Below, piece by piece: positions 1-6,704 of a DNA stretch of 64,000 nt. The position numbers and the translations under genes were made by a program. The stretch spans positions 1 to 64,000 of the forward strand of contig NZ_VWRQ01000017.1 of NCBI RefSeq assembly GCF_008635795.1, given 5' to 3'. The DNA is from Paenibacillus tepidiphilus. GTDB taxonomy: Bacteria; Bacillota; Bacilli; Paenibacillales; Paenibacillaceae. Position 1 is the stretch's first letter; every line of letters starts with the position of its first letter. The notes under the pieces were generated by a model. That model saw only the letters and a program-made list of their open reading frames with translations. It searched no databases and was not told where the DNA came from.

Positions 1-140
1 GCATCTAAGCGTGAAGCCCCCCTCAAGATGAGATTTCCCAGTATGTAAGACCCCTTGAAGACGACGAGGTAGATAGGTTGGAGGTGGAAGTGCAGCAATG
101 CATGGAGCTGACCAATACTAATCGGTCGAGGGCTTATCCA
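1..140 (+). rRNA. 23S ribosomal RNA, 3' end (partial)
   Basis: The first ~140 bases are the 3' terminus of a 23S rRNA gene. The segment reading ACCAATACTAATCGGTCGAG (111-130) is the conserved 3' end just before the mature terminus. The 5' part lies outside the window. The exact 3' end is uncertain by a few bases. The gene is followed by 5S rRNA and a tRNA cluster, as in Bacillales rrn operons. Confidence 0.95.
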
Positions 141-267
141 AAAACTACCCCAAAAAGTGAAGAAGAGGCTGACGAAGCGGATTCCGAATACTTTCCGGGG
201 GCCCCGAAGAGATGAAGGGCAAACACAAATTCGTTTCGATCCAGTTTTCAGGCGATCAAGCCTGCCG

Positions 268-384
268 TTTGGTGGCGATGGCGGAGGGGTTCCACGCGTA
301 CCCATCCCGAACACGACCGTTAAGCCCTCCAGCGCCGATGGTACTTGGACCGAAGGGTCCTGGGAGAGTAGGACGCCGCCAAGC
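268..384 (+). rRNA. 5S ribosomal RNA
   Basis: About 117 nt. It has the Bacillales 5S pattern: a TTTGGTGGC start, the conserved CCCATCCCGAACACG loop (~301-315), TTAAGCCCTCCAGCGCC, and the closing GGGAGAGTAGGACGCCGCCAAGC. The terminal stem pairs the first and last ~9 bases. It lies ~130 nt after the 23S end. Ends are placed by the stem and could shift by 1-2 nt. Confidence 0.95.
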
Positions 385-399
385 GGAACTATATAATAT

Positions 400-475
400 T
401 CCCTGATAGCTCAGTTGGTAGAGCACTCGACTGTTAATCGAGTTGTCACAGGTTCGAGTCCTGTTCGGGGAGCCA
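400..475 (+). tRNA. tRNA-Asn (GTT)
   Basis: Full cloverleaf: acceptor TCCCTGA pairs with TCGGGGA, anticodon loop CTGTTAA, T-loop GGTTCGAGTCC, CCA encoded. First tRNA of the 12-gene cluster after 5S. Confidence 0.97.
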
Positions 476-476
476 T

Positions 477-552
477 GCTCTCATAGCTCAGCAGGTAGAG
501 TGCTTCCATGGTAAGGAAGAGGTCACCGGTTCGAATCCGGTTGAGAGCTCCA
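477..552 (+). tRNA. tRNA-Thr (GGT)
   Basis: Acceptor GCTCTCA pairs with TGAGAGC. Anticodon stem CTTCC/GGAAG closes loop ATGGTAA, giving anticodon GGT. CCA is encoded. One base separates it from tRNA-Asn. Confidence 0.95.
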
Positions 553-560
553 TCTTGTAA

Positions 561-635
561 GGCCCGTTGGTCAAGGGGTTAAGACACCTCCCTTTCACGG
601 AGGTAACATGGGTTCGAATCCCATACGGGTCACCA
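561..635 (+). tRNA. tRNA-Glu (TTC)
   Basis: Acceptor GGCCCGT pairs with ACGGGTC. Anticodon arm CCTCC-CTTTCAC-GGAGG gives TTC. CCA encoded. Confidence 0.96.
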
Positions 636-683
636 ATCTTTATTTAAAGGTTATCATTTTGCTTTGAGGACAACCTTACATAT

Positions 684-759
684 GGAGGCTTAGCTCAGCT
701 GGGAGAGCATCTGCCTTACAAGCAGAGGGTCGGGGGTTCGAACCCCTCAGCCTCCACCA
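684..759 (+). tRNA. tRNA-Val (TAC)
   Basis: Acceptor GGAGGCT pairs with AGCCTCC. Anticodon arm TCTGC-CTTACAA-GCAGA gives TAC. T-arm GGGGGTTCGAACCCC, CCA encoded. Confidence 0.97.
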
Positions 760-811
760 TAATCATCTTTAGCTTTAATGTGATTTTGGACACTCTATTG
801 GTGTTCGCCCT

Positions 812-885
812 AGGGGATTAGCCAAGCGGTAAGGCAACGGACTCTGACTCCGTCATCATAGGTTCGAATCCTATATCCCCTGCCA
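812..885 (+). tRNA. tRNA-Gln (CTG)
   Basis: Acceptor AGGGGAT pairs with ATCCCCT and the discriminator is G, followed by encoded CCA. The anticodon stem ACGGA/TCCGT closes loop CTCTGAC, so the anticodon is CTG rather than the common TTG. This isoacceptor reads CAG only. It is of interest because a T-box-controlled glutaminyl-tRNA synthetase gene lies at the other end of the window. Confidence 0.93.
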
Positions 886-890
886 AGTGC

Positions 891-963
891 GAGCCATTAG
901 CTCAGTCGGTAGAGCACCTGACTTTTAATCAGGGTGTCGAAGGTTCGAGTCCTTCATGGCTCA
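891..963 (+). tRNA. tRNA-Lys (TTT)
   Basis: Acceptor GAGCCAT pairs with ATGGCTC, discriminator A. Anticodon loop CTTTTAA. The CCA end is not encoded (the gene runs into CTTTTAT). Confidence 0.96.
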
Positions 964-977
964 CTTTTATTGAATAT

Positions 978-1061
978 GCGCGTGTGGCGGAATTGGCAGA
1001 CGCACTAGACTTAGGATCTAGCGTCTTTGACGTGGGGGTTCAAGTCCCTCCACGCGCACCA
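978..1061 (+). tRNA. tRNA-Leu (TAG)
   Basis: Class II tRNA of 84 nt with a long variable arm (CGTCTTTGACG). Acceptor GCGCGTG pairs with CACGCGC. Anticodon arm CTAGA-CTTAGGA-TCTAG gives TAG. CCA encoded. Confidence 0.96.
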
Positions 1062-1070
1062 TTTATATTT

Positions 1071-1145
1071 GCGGACGTGGCTCAGCGGTAGAGCATCGCC
1101 TTGCCAAGGCGAGGGTCGCGGGTTCGATTCCCGTCGTCCGCTCCA
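1071..1145 (+). tRNA. tRNA-Gly (GCC)
   Basis: Acceptor GCGGACG pairs with CGTCCGC. Anticodon arm TCGCC-TTGCCAA-GGCGA. CCA encoded. Confidence 0.96.
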
Positions 1146-1151
1146 TATTTT

Positions 1152-1228
1152 GCGCCCTTAGCTCAGCTGGATAGAGCGTTTGACTACGAATCAAAAGGTC
1201 GGGAGTTCGAATCTCTCAGGGCGCGCCA
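1152..1228 (+). tRNA. tRNA-Arg (ACG)
   Basis: Acceptor GCGCCCT pairs with AGGGCGC. Anticodon arm TTTGA-CTACGAA-TCAAA gives ACG. CCA encoded. Confidence 0.96.
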
Positions 1229-1239
1229 TTATATTTTAT

Positions 1240-1313
1240 CGGGATGTAGCTCAGCTTGGTAGAGCACCTGGTTTGGGACCAGGGGGTCGCATGTTCAAAT
1301 CGTGTCATCCCGA
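1240..1313 (+). tRNA. tRNA-Pro (TGG), copy 1
   Basis: Acceptor CGGGATG pairs with CATCCCG. Anticodon arm CCTGG-TTTGGGA-CCAGG gives TGG. CCA not encoded. Identical in sequence to the copy at 1413-1486. Confidence 0.96.
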
Positions 1314-1325
1314 TTTTACATCTGT

Positions 1326-1399
1326 GCGGGTGTAGTTCAATGGTAGAACTTCAGCCTTCCAAGCTGATAGCGTGGGTTCGATTCCCATCACCCGCTCCA
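1326..1399 (+). tRNA. tRNA-Gly (TCC)
   Basis: Acceptor GCGGGTG pairs with CACCCGC. Anticodon arm TCAGC-CTTCCAA-GCTGA gives TCC. CCA encoded. It sits between the two identical tRNA-Pro genes. Confidence 0.96.
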
Positions 1400-1412
1400 T
1401 ATAATTTTATAA

Positions 1413-1486
1413 CGGGATGTAGCTCAGCTTGGTAGAGCACCTGGTTTGGGACCAGGGGGTCGCATGTTCAAATCGTGTCATCCCGA
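1413..1486 (+). tRNA. tRNA-Pro (TGG), copy 2
   Basis: Exact duplicate of the tRNA-Pro at 1240-1313, also without an encoded CCA. It is the last gene of the rrn-tRNA operon and the gene nearest the phage-tail element, but no copy of its 3' end was found at the far end of that element. Confidence 0.95.
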
Positions 1487-1510
1487 TCCAATAGTCTGCG
1501 GACTGCAAGA

Positions 1511-1537
1511 AACTCTTACTTCGGTAAGAGTTTTTTT
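1511..1537 (+). terminator. Rho-independent terminator of the rrn-tRNA operon
   Basis: Stem CTCTTAC / GTAAGAG with a TTCG tetraloop, followed by seven T residues. It lies 25 bases after the last tRNA. Confidence 0.93.
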
Positions 1538-1583
1538 GTTGTACTGGAATGTAATAAGTGAGATATAGAGAACCTATGTTCGA

Positions 1584-1997
1584 TTATTCTTCCAAAAAAA
1601 AGCGCATTTCAGGTGGTATTCCGATACGCTGGAAATAAACTTTAAGAGATTCATCCTCTTCGGGTACGTAGCCTGCGGACAACAGTTTCAATGCAAAGAG
1701 ATTGGCCTGCCGCTCCATCTTGCCGGGTGCAAAGAAAGAATTCTCCTCCAGGAAAAAGCGGTTCATCCATTTATGCAGCCGGTCATGACCCAGTTCATGG
1801 GCGCAGACAAATCGCTGCCACTCTGCCGAAAGCCCCTGGTGAATCACAATAAACCGTCTTCGTAATATCCGGTAGTATAAACCTTTGGTTCCTTCGCCCA
1901 AATCGCAAAAACGAATATGAATGCCAAGCGCTGCGGCTAACTCAAAAGGGTCGCTCGTTTTATATTTTATAATCAGCTTGTTGATTAACTCATCCAT
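1584..1997 (-). CDS. ImmA/IrrE-type zinc metallopeptidase (PBSX XkdA-like)
   Basis: This 137-residue protein carries the zincin motif HELGH (residues 67-71), preceded by a helix (WQRFVCA) typical of the ImmA/IrrE family, with a downstream glutamate (MERQANLFA) as possible third ligand. Known ImmA proteins cleave a partner Xre-type repressor to induce a mobile element. It lies directly downstream of an Xre gene on the same strand, the ImmR-ImmA arrangement of ICEBs1 and the xre-xkdA pair of PBSX. The ATG at 1997 is preferred over one at 2036 because AGGTGA sits five bases before it. The inferred role is derepression of the tail operon. Confidence 0.8.
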   Translation of the reverse strand: MDELINKLIIKYKTSDPFELAAALGIHIRFCDLGEGTKGLYYRILRRRFIVIHQGLSAEWQRFVCAHELGHDRLHKWMNRFFLEENSFFAPGKMERQANLFALKLLSAGYVPEEDESLKVYFQRIGIPPEMRFFLEE

Positions 1998-2041
1998 ATT
2001 GTTCACCTGCGGGCAGTTAGTGTAATGTATATGCAATACGG

Positions 2042-2476
2042 TTATTGACTGGAATCATCACCGGGTTTCTTTCGTTTATTCATCTGTTTGGCCTCCCAGA
2101 AGAGTCCGGTTAATACATCCTTAATCCGCTGCTTGTCCTCTTGATTAAGCGGAATACCGTCGAACATCAATTCTCCATCATCCTCCAGCATCGTGCGGAA
2201 ATCCCGCTTATCCTTACTTGTAGCCCATTCTGGAATATGGGACTCACTATGCCCTGCATGCTCCTCAAGATGCCCGGCCCGTTCCATCAGTGCCTCATAA
2301 GAGCTCTCCAGCGCATCTGCAAGCTTTCTTAAGGTTGCGGGCTTGGGCACGCCTCTTAACCCGTTCTCAATTCTTGATATTTGCGATCCGCTAATTCCAG
2401 CTCTACCAGCAACCTGATTAATGGTCAGGCCCTGCTGTTCCCGGAGCTGCTTCATATACTCTCCAAATGCCGTCAT
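2042..2476 (-). CDS. Xre-family transcriptional repressor
   Basis: 144 residues. Residues ~5-60 form an HTH_3 domain (MKQLREQQGLTINQVAGRAG, then SGSQISRIENG), the DNA-binding fold of Cro/CI-type phage repressors. The C-terminal half is acidic and unassigned. The start ATG follows AAGGAG with nine bases of spacing. An 8-bp inverted repeat just upstream (2498-2517) is a likely operator. By analogy with PBSX Xre and ICEBs1 ImmR, it probably keeps the adjacent tail genes silent until the downstream protease removes it; that link is inferred from gene order. Confidence 0.85.
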   Translation of the reverse strand: MTAFGEYMKQLREQQGLTINQVAGRAGISGSQISRIENGLRGVPKPATLRKLADALESSYEALMERAGHLEEHAGHSESHIPEWATSKDKRDFRTMLEDDGELMFDGIPLNQEDKQRIKDVLTGLFWEAKQMNKRKKPGDDSSQ

Positions 2477-2497
2477 CGACCACCACTCCTTTTGAGC

Positions 2498-2517
2498 TTA
2501 TTACCTAATGGTAATAA
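2498..2517. promoter_or_regulatory. Candidate Xre operator (inverted repeat)
   Basis: TTATTACC-TAAT-GGTAATAA is a perfect 8-bp inverted repeat with a 4-base spacer, 22 bases upstream of the repressor start. Related GTAA half-sites follow at ~2540 and ~2587. Its position suggests autoregulation of the repressor and possibly control of the divergent activator gene. Confidence 0.6.
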
Positions 2518-2758
2518 TATAAAACACTTTTGTCAAAAGGTAAAGATATCGAGCATTAAATTGCCAAAAGACAAGAAAAAGGTTGGTAATCGGGGATTAT
2601 GCTCCTAAAATGGCTTACTCCTGCGTTTTACGCCACAGGCAGAAAGTGGTATATTATAAAAAAATGCGAACAACATGAGAACACTAAGGATTGTACCACA
2701 TTTCTGCAAAGACTTCCGCATCTGATCTCATTTAACTTAAACCAAGGGAGTGTATTTA

Positions 2759-3235
2759 ATGATTAAATTATCCTCATTGCCCGAACTCGACCGACGTCGT
2801 ACCCAGGTTACTATAGAAAACATGCTTGAACGGTACCGTATTTACAAGACCGTTACTTTTGAGGCAAGAGAAGCTGCAACTACTTACTCTTACAATGAAA
2901 GATTTCATGGTCCAACACATGCGGTATCCGATCAGACGGCATCGATTGCCTCATATAATGTGGATGTGCCTGCAGCCAGAAGAGGATACTGCGAAGCTAT
3001 TGATTCCGTAGTGGACAGGCTGGACAAGAGGGAACAGCAGCTGGTGCGTGAGCGGTATATGCGCAGAGATGAAATGTATGATTACACCATTTACAATCAC
3101 GTGTTTGATCCGCCGGTCAGCAAGGATACCTATGTGAAGATTAGGTCAAAGGCTTTTTACAAAATGGCACTGGCGCTGACGGACTTGGGGCTGATGTCCC
3201 TGGAGGCTTTGATCAAAGATAAATCTCAGCGTTAG
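2759..3235 (+). CDS. ArpU/Xpf-like phage late-gene activator
   Basis: 158 residues with no zinc or sensor motif. The C-terminal half (LDKREQQLVRERY, then VSKDTYVKIRSKAFYKMALAL) resembles sigma-region-4-like ends of the ArpU/RinA family, which switch on late operons in Gram-positive phages. PBSX has the analogous Xpf at this place. The ATG at 2759 is chosen because AAGGGAG ends eight bases before it; a GTG at 2750 overlaps that ribosome binding site. It is divergent from the repressor and directly precedes the tail operon, separated by two hairpins. Likely the positive regulator of the tail genes. Confidence 0.7.
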   Translation: MIKLSSLPELDRRRTQVTIENMLERYRIYKTVTFEAREAATTYSYNERFHGPTHAVSDQTASIASYNVDVPAARRGYCEAIDSVVDRLDKREQQLVRERYMRRDEMYDYTIYNHVFDPPVSKDTYVKIRSKAFYKMALALTDLGLMSLEALIKDKSQR

Positions 3236-3288
3236 GCAGTGAATACGAAAGGACAATTTATCAAGCATGGCAGCCGTGTTATCTGCAT

Positions 3289-3310
3289 CCGCAGATGATG
3301 CGGCTTTTTT
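3289..3310 (+). terminator. Terminator after the activator gene
   Basis: Stem CCGCA / TGCGG with a GATGA loop, followed by CTTTTTT, 54 bases after the activator stop. It separates regulator transcription from the tail operon. Confidence 0.7.
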
Positions 3311-3448
3311 GATGAAGAGGTGAACGAAGACATCCATTGTTACTCTGTCGGCGAGCCGCTGCAAAACCGGCGGTTTTCGTCTCAAGATTCTCCCAAGCTC
3401 CGCCGGTGTTCCGTCTCTATGCGGAAATAAAGGGGGTATGATTATATC

Positions 3449-3505
3449 ATGGCAAATGAAGCAACAGTTGCAATTACAAGCTCCTGTGCTAATCTGCCAA
3501 CCTGA
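3449..3505 (+). CDS. Possible 18-residue leader peptide
   Basis: A short frame begins at ATG 3449, 12 bases after AAAGGGGG, and encodes MANEATVAITSSCANLPT before a TGA. A second short frame starts at 3438 in another phase. The peptide ends only three bases before a very strong terminator hairpin (3509-3546). It is unrecognised and could be chance, but a translated leader ahead of a terminator is the layout of attenuation. Treat as a candidate only. Confidence 0.25.
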   Translation: MANEATVAITSSCANLPT

Positions 3506-3508
3506 AAG

Positions 3509-3546
3509 AAGGATATGCTCTCTACTGCAGAGAGCGTATCCTTTTT
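3509..3546 (+). terminator. Strong terminator or attenuator ahead of the tail operon
   Basis: A ~15-bp stem (AAGGATATGCTCTCT paired with AGAGAGCGTATCCTT, one T-G wobble) with a five-base loop, running into T residues. It lies ~70 bases before the first tail gene. Either the tail promoter lies in the short gap behind it or transcription must read through, which would make it a control point. Confidence 0.8.
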
Positions 3547-3612
3547 GATTTCTTAGAGACAAGGAGGAGAGAGAGCAGCCTGTAAAGTTCAACGTATGAA
3601 AGGATGGATAGA

Positions 3613-4023
3613 ATGCCTGTACAACAGCTGCGGGAACACATTTCGGATGCGCTTAAGCGGGCTTACCCGGAGATTCCCGTATTTGCCGGCGAAAATGCGC
3701 AAACGCCCCATTTCGTGCTGGAGCTGATCTCGGCTACCTATGACCGGCAACGGGAAGGCAGGTATATGGCGGTTTACCGCTTTGGAATACGTTTCGAGCA
3801 GGGAGAAGCGCTTCAAAGTGAAAACATGGCGGATGGTTTATGTGAAGCTTTGAGCGGCAGTGAGCCGGGGAATTCGGCGTACCGGGTTGTTCGGCAAGCG
3901 TGGGAAGCGGGGACGGAAGGCAAAGGTCCGCTTTTTACGGTGGATTATATGCTCTACCTGAACCAAACCCTGGCGGAGCCGGAGATGATGAGACAGATGA
4001 TTGGAGGAGAACGGCTGAAATGA
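3613..4023 (+). CDS. Tail terminator / completion protein (XkdJ-like)
   Basis: 136 residues. The N-terminal pattern (LREHISDALKRAYPEIPVF) and strand-rich middle match phage tail terminator proteins that precede the sheath gene in PBSX-type clusters; these cap the tail tube at the head-proximal end. It is the first structural gene here: nothing encoding a terminase, portal, scaffold or capsid lies between it and the regulator. The ATG at 3613 has AAAGGA eight bases upstream; an ATG at 3604 overlaps that site. It overlaps the next gene by four bases (ATGA). The exact PBSX counterpart is a judgement from position. Confidence 0.65.
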   Translation: MPVQQLREHISDALKRAYPEIPVFAGENAQTPHFVLELISATYDRQREGRYMAVYRFGIRFEQGEALQSENMADGLCEALSGSEPGNSAYRVVRQAWEAGTEGKGPLFTVDYMLYLNQTLAEPEMMRQMIGGERLK

Positions 4024-4181
4024 GCATGGACCGTTATTGCAAACAGCAATTAATTCGCTCCACCCAATTTAAGCTTGCGGAAAAGGATGTACTGAACGCA
4101 ATGCTGGAGGAAGACGGAAGCTACACGCTGGATGAGGCAAAGGAAGTACTGGAGCTTTTTCTAAATAAGGAGGTTATCTAA
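4020..4181 (+). CDS. YqzN/YkzM-family small tail-cluster protein
   Basis: 53 residues. The pattern YCKQQLIRSTQF, then KDVLNAMLEEDGSYTLDEA and a C-terminal FLNKEVI fits the small YqzN/YkzM proteins encoded immediately before the sheath gene in the B. subtilis skin and PBSX elements. Function is not known. It starts inside an ATGA overlap with the tail terminator gene and its TAA overlaps the ATG of the sheath gene, so all three are probably translationally coupled. Confidence 0.7.
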   Translation: MSMDRYCKQQLIRSTQFKLAEKDVLNAMLEEDGSYTLDEAKEVLELFLNKEVI

Positions 4182-5503
4182 TGGCTGGTGGAATTTGGAC
4201 AACACAAAACAAGGTGCGGCCGGGTGTATATGTAAACGTAACTGGAACAGGAAGTCCTGTTGGCAAAATGGGAGATCGCGGGGTAACGGCACTGGCGCTT
4301 GCCCTGCCATGGGGACCAAGCGGTTCGCTTCTGAAGCTCACGCCCCAAGACGATATGCAGAAGCAGCTCGGATATGATCTGACGACTCCGGCGCTGCAGC
4401 CGGTACGCGAAGCACTGAAACGTGCAGGCACCCTGCTGCTGTACCGTCTGAATGAAGGAGTAAAGGCACAGGGTACGGGCAGCGGCTTGCAGACTACAGC
4501 GCTTTACGGCGGCGAACGCGGCAATGACCTGAAGGTGGTCATCGAGAAGAATGTGGACGATAGCGCTCTGTTCGATGTCCGCACCCTGCTGGACGGCGTT
4601 GAAGTGGACAACCAAAGCGTGGCTGATGCCGGGGCACTGGCTCCAAACGACTATGTGCATTTTGCGGAGAGCGATGGCGTTCCTCTTGCACTGAGTGCAG
4701 GCATTCCGCTAGCCGGCGGGGCCAATGGCACTGCGACGGCTGCCGAGCACAGCAAGTTCCTGACGCTGCTGGAGGTACAGGATTTCCAGACGGTAGGCCT
4801 TGTGTCCACAGACAATTCGCTGAAGTCACTGTATGTGGCTTATGTGAAGCGGCTTCGTGAAACCGAAGGCAAGAAGGTTCAGGCGGTATTGTCCGATTAT
4901 GCTGCAGCCGGGCATGAGGGCGTCATCAGTGTGGCGAACGGGGTAGTACTGGCGGACGGTACGCTCGTCGATAAGACGAATGCGGTAGCCTGGGTAGCCG
5001 GTGCGACGGCTGCGGCCGCTGTTAACGAATCGCTGACTTATCAGGCCTATGACGATGCGGTGGATGCCGATGTTCGCTTCAGCCATTCGGAGACGGTGGA
5101 CAAGCTGAACCGCGGGGAGCTGCTCTTTACGTACAGCGGCGGCCGTGCGGTGGTGGAGCAGGATATTAACACCTTTACGACTTATTCTCCGACCAAGGGC
5201 AAAGCCTTCTCCAAAAACCGGGTGCTGCGCGTGCTGGATAGCATTGCCGGGGATATGAAGCGGATCTTTGAAAGCTACTTTATTGGCAAAGTTGCCAATA
5301 ATGACGATGGCCGGGGGCTGTTCTGGTCCCAGTGTGTGTCGTATATGAACGATCTGCAGAACCTGGGGGCCATTGAAAGCTTCGATGCGCAGAAGGACAT
5401 TACCGTCGTCGCCGGTGCGGACAGTGACAGTATCGTACTGGAAGTGGCTGTGAAGCCGGTCGATTCCGTAGAAAAAGTATATATGAAAGTGAAGGTGGTT
5501 TAA
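4181..5503 (+). CDS. Contractile tail sheath protein (XkdK-like)
   Basis: 440 residues, close to PBSX XkdK. The N-terminus (RPGVYVNVTG) and the C-terminal region (TTYSPTKGKAFSKNRVLRVLDSIAGDMKRIFESYFIGKVANNDDGR) are typical of Myoviridae-type sheath proteins. Many copies stack around the tube and contract on firing. Presence of a sheath means the particle is contractile (R-type), not flexible. A strong AAGGAGG precedes the ATG. The codon use is GC-rich, like the flanking chromosome, which suggests long residence. Confidence 0.92.
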   Translation: MAGGIWTTQNKVRPGVYVNVTGTGSPVGKMGDRGVTALALALPWGPSGSLLKLTPQDDMQKQLGYDLTTPALQPVREALKRAGTLLLYRLNEGVKAQGTGSGLQTTALYGGERGNDLKVVIEKNVDDSALFDVRTLLDGVEVDNQSVADAGALAPNDYVHFAESDGVPLALSAGIPLAGGANGTATAAEHSKFLTLLEVQDFQTVGLVSTDNSLKSLYVAYVKRLRETEGKKVQAVLSDYAAAGHEGVISVANGVVLADGTLVDKTNAVAWVAGATAAAAVNESLTYQAYDDAVDADVRFSHSETVDKLNRGELLFTYSGGRAVVEQDINTFTTYSPTKGKAFSKNRVLRVLDSIAGDMKRIFESYFIGKVANNDDGRGLFWSQCVSYMNDLQNLGAIESFDAQKDITVVAGADSDSIVLEVAVKPVDSVEKVYMKVKVV

Positions 5504-5504
5504 G

Positions 5505-5975
5505 ATGGCATTTTTGAAGGCTAGCGATACGCTGTCCGGCCAGGAGGGCCGCGCTTATGCAACGATCAATAATCAGACGGAAGAGATGTTCTATGTAAAA
5601 ACGCTGGAAGCGACGGTGGAGAAGCAGAAGGCGGAAGTGAAGACACTGGGCCGCCGCGGGGTGCAGCATAAAGCGACAGGTTGGTCGGGCAGCGGCACAA
5701 TGACGATTTTTTATATGACGAGCCGGTTCCGCCAGCTGATGCTGGAGTATATGAAGACCGGGGTCGATCAATACTTCGACATTGTCGTTACCAATGAAGA
5801 TCCTTCCTCCTCGGTTGGCGCGCAGCGCGTCATGCTGAAGCATGTCAATCTGGACAGTGTAATCATGGCTTCGCTGGATACCGAATCGGAGGCGCTGGAG
5901 GAAGAAGTGAGCTTTACCTTCGAGGATGTAGAGCTCCAGCAGTCGTTCGCTGCCCCGTCCAGTCTCGGTCAATAA
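5505..5975 (+). CDS. Tail tube protein (XkdM-like)
   Basis: 156 residues. Features of the PBSX XkdM / phage tail tube family: a start with GQEGRAYATINNQTEEMFYVKTLEATV, a central KTLGRRGVQHKATGWSGSGTMTIFY, and a C-terminal strand region ending FEDVELQQSF. It polymerises to the inner tube beneath the sheath. It begins two bases after the sheath stop. A hairpin in the following gap (6013-6045) may lower transcription of later genes relative to sheath and tube. Confidence 0.9.
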   Translation: MAFLKASDTLSGQEGRAYATINNQTEEMFYVKTLEATVEKQKAEVKTLGRRGVQHKATGWSGSGTMTIFYMTSRFRQLMLEYMKTGVDQYFDIVVTNEDPSSSVGAQRVMLKHVNLDSVIMASLDTESEALEEEVSFTFEDVELQQSFAAPSSLGQ

Positions 5976-6012
5976 ACGAGTAGAACAAAGGCGATAGGCG
6001 TAAGGTGAGATG

Positions 6013-6045
6013 AGAGACCCGGGCGTAGATATACGGAGGGTCTCT
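6013..6045 (+). promoter_or_regulatory. Hairpin between tube and chaperone genes
   Basis: AGAGACCC pairs with GGGTCTCT around a 17-base loop, in the 108-base gap after the tube gene. There is no T-run, so it is not a standard terminator. It could be an mRNA stabiliser or partial terminator for the abundant sheath and tube transcript. Confidence 0.5.
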
Positions 6046-6089
6046 TCTCATGTTATCACAACCATTCCAATTATATTAGGAGGATGTAT

Positions 6090-6512
6090 ATGAGTGATTT
6101 AAGCTTGTTTTTTGCGCAAAATGCTGCCAGTGACACTACCGAGGAATTCGTGGTTTCGCACCGCTTCAAGGATAAAGAGGGCAACCCGGCGCCTTGGCAA
6201 CTGCGCAGCATGACTGAAGAGGAGAATCAGGAATGCCGGAAAGGCGCTACCCGCAAGATTAAGGGCAAGAACGGCACCTATACGTCGGAGATTGACCCGA
6301 ATGAGTATATGGCCAAGCTGATGACCGCCAGTGTGGTCTATCCCGATCTGAAGAACAGCGAGCTGCAGCGCTCGTATGGCGTGATGGGAGCAGAAGCGCT
6401 GCTGCGTAAAATGCTGCTGCCCGGCGAATTTGCTTCGCTTGGCGAGCGGGTGCAGGCGCTGAACGGTTTTGATACGGATATGAACGAGCTGGTAGACGAA
6501 GTAAAAAACTGA
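6090..6512 (+). CDS. Tail assembly chaperone, short form (XkdN-like)
   Basis: 140 residues. The sequence (SLFFAQNA, FKDKEGNPAPWQLRSMTEEE, YMAKLMTASVVYPDLKNSELQRSYGV, LLRKMLLPGEFASLGE) matches the XkdN-type tail assembly chaperone family, which coats the tape measure protein during tail assembly. The ATG at 6090 has TAGGAGG six bases upstream; an ATG at 6084 is too close to it. The reading frame ends at a TGA that directly follows the slippery heptamer AAAAAAC, so this is the unshifted product of a frameshifting gene. Confidence 0.85.
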   Translation: MSDLSLFFAQNAASDTTEEFVVSHRFKDKEGNPAPWQLRSMTEEENQECRKGATRKIKGKNGTYTSEIDPNEYMAKLMTASVVYPDLKNSELQRSYGVMGAEALLRKMLLPGEFASLGERVQALNGFDTDMNELVDEVKN

Positions 6513-6691
6513 TCAACGAGGGCGACGGTGAGGCCAACCTGGCCTACTACGCCCTCCACGAGCTGCATATCCTGCCGCATGAGCTGATGAAGCTCTCCGT
6601 ACGCGAGCGGGCGGCCATTTACGCCATGATCTCGGTCCGGGTGGACAAGGAGAAGCGTGAGCGTGCGCGGAGCAAGGGGAAGAAGAGATGA
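6090..6691 (+). CDS. Tail assembly chaperone, long frameshifted form
   Basis: A -1 shift at 6503-6509 joins the 140-residue chaperone to 60 further in-frame codons (6509-6688, stop 6689-6691). The extension begins LINEGDGEANLAYYALHELH and ends in a basic tail (EKRERARSKGKKR). The extension has no start codon or ribosome binding site of its own, and it fills what would otherwise be a 190-base gap. In known systems the long form binds the tape measure protein and is made at a few percent. The coordinates span both frames, so a simple translation will not reproduce it. Confidence 0.8.
6503..6509 (+). promoter_or_regulatory. Slippery heptamer A-AAA-AAC for -1 frameshifting
   Basis: The heptamer is in the correct phase (GTA AAA AAC TGA in frame 0). 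Slipping one base back gives AAA AAA, then CTG ATC AAC in the -1 frame. The frame-0 stop follows immediately. This is the classic X XXY YYZ arrangement known from tail chaperone genes (lambda G/GT). Confidence 0.85.
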
Positions 6692-6704
6692 AGGGGGTGA
6701 AGGA

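Noticed and set aside
157..406. Two short frames across the 23S-5S spacer and the 5S gene
   Set aside because: They lie in rRNA sequence with no ribosome binding site.
1413..1486. tRNA-Pro as an attachment site for the tail element
   Set aside because: No copy of its 3' end is found near 18900-19250 and there is no integrase gene.
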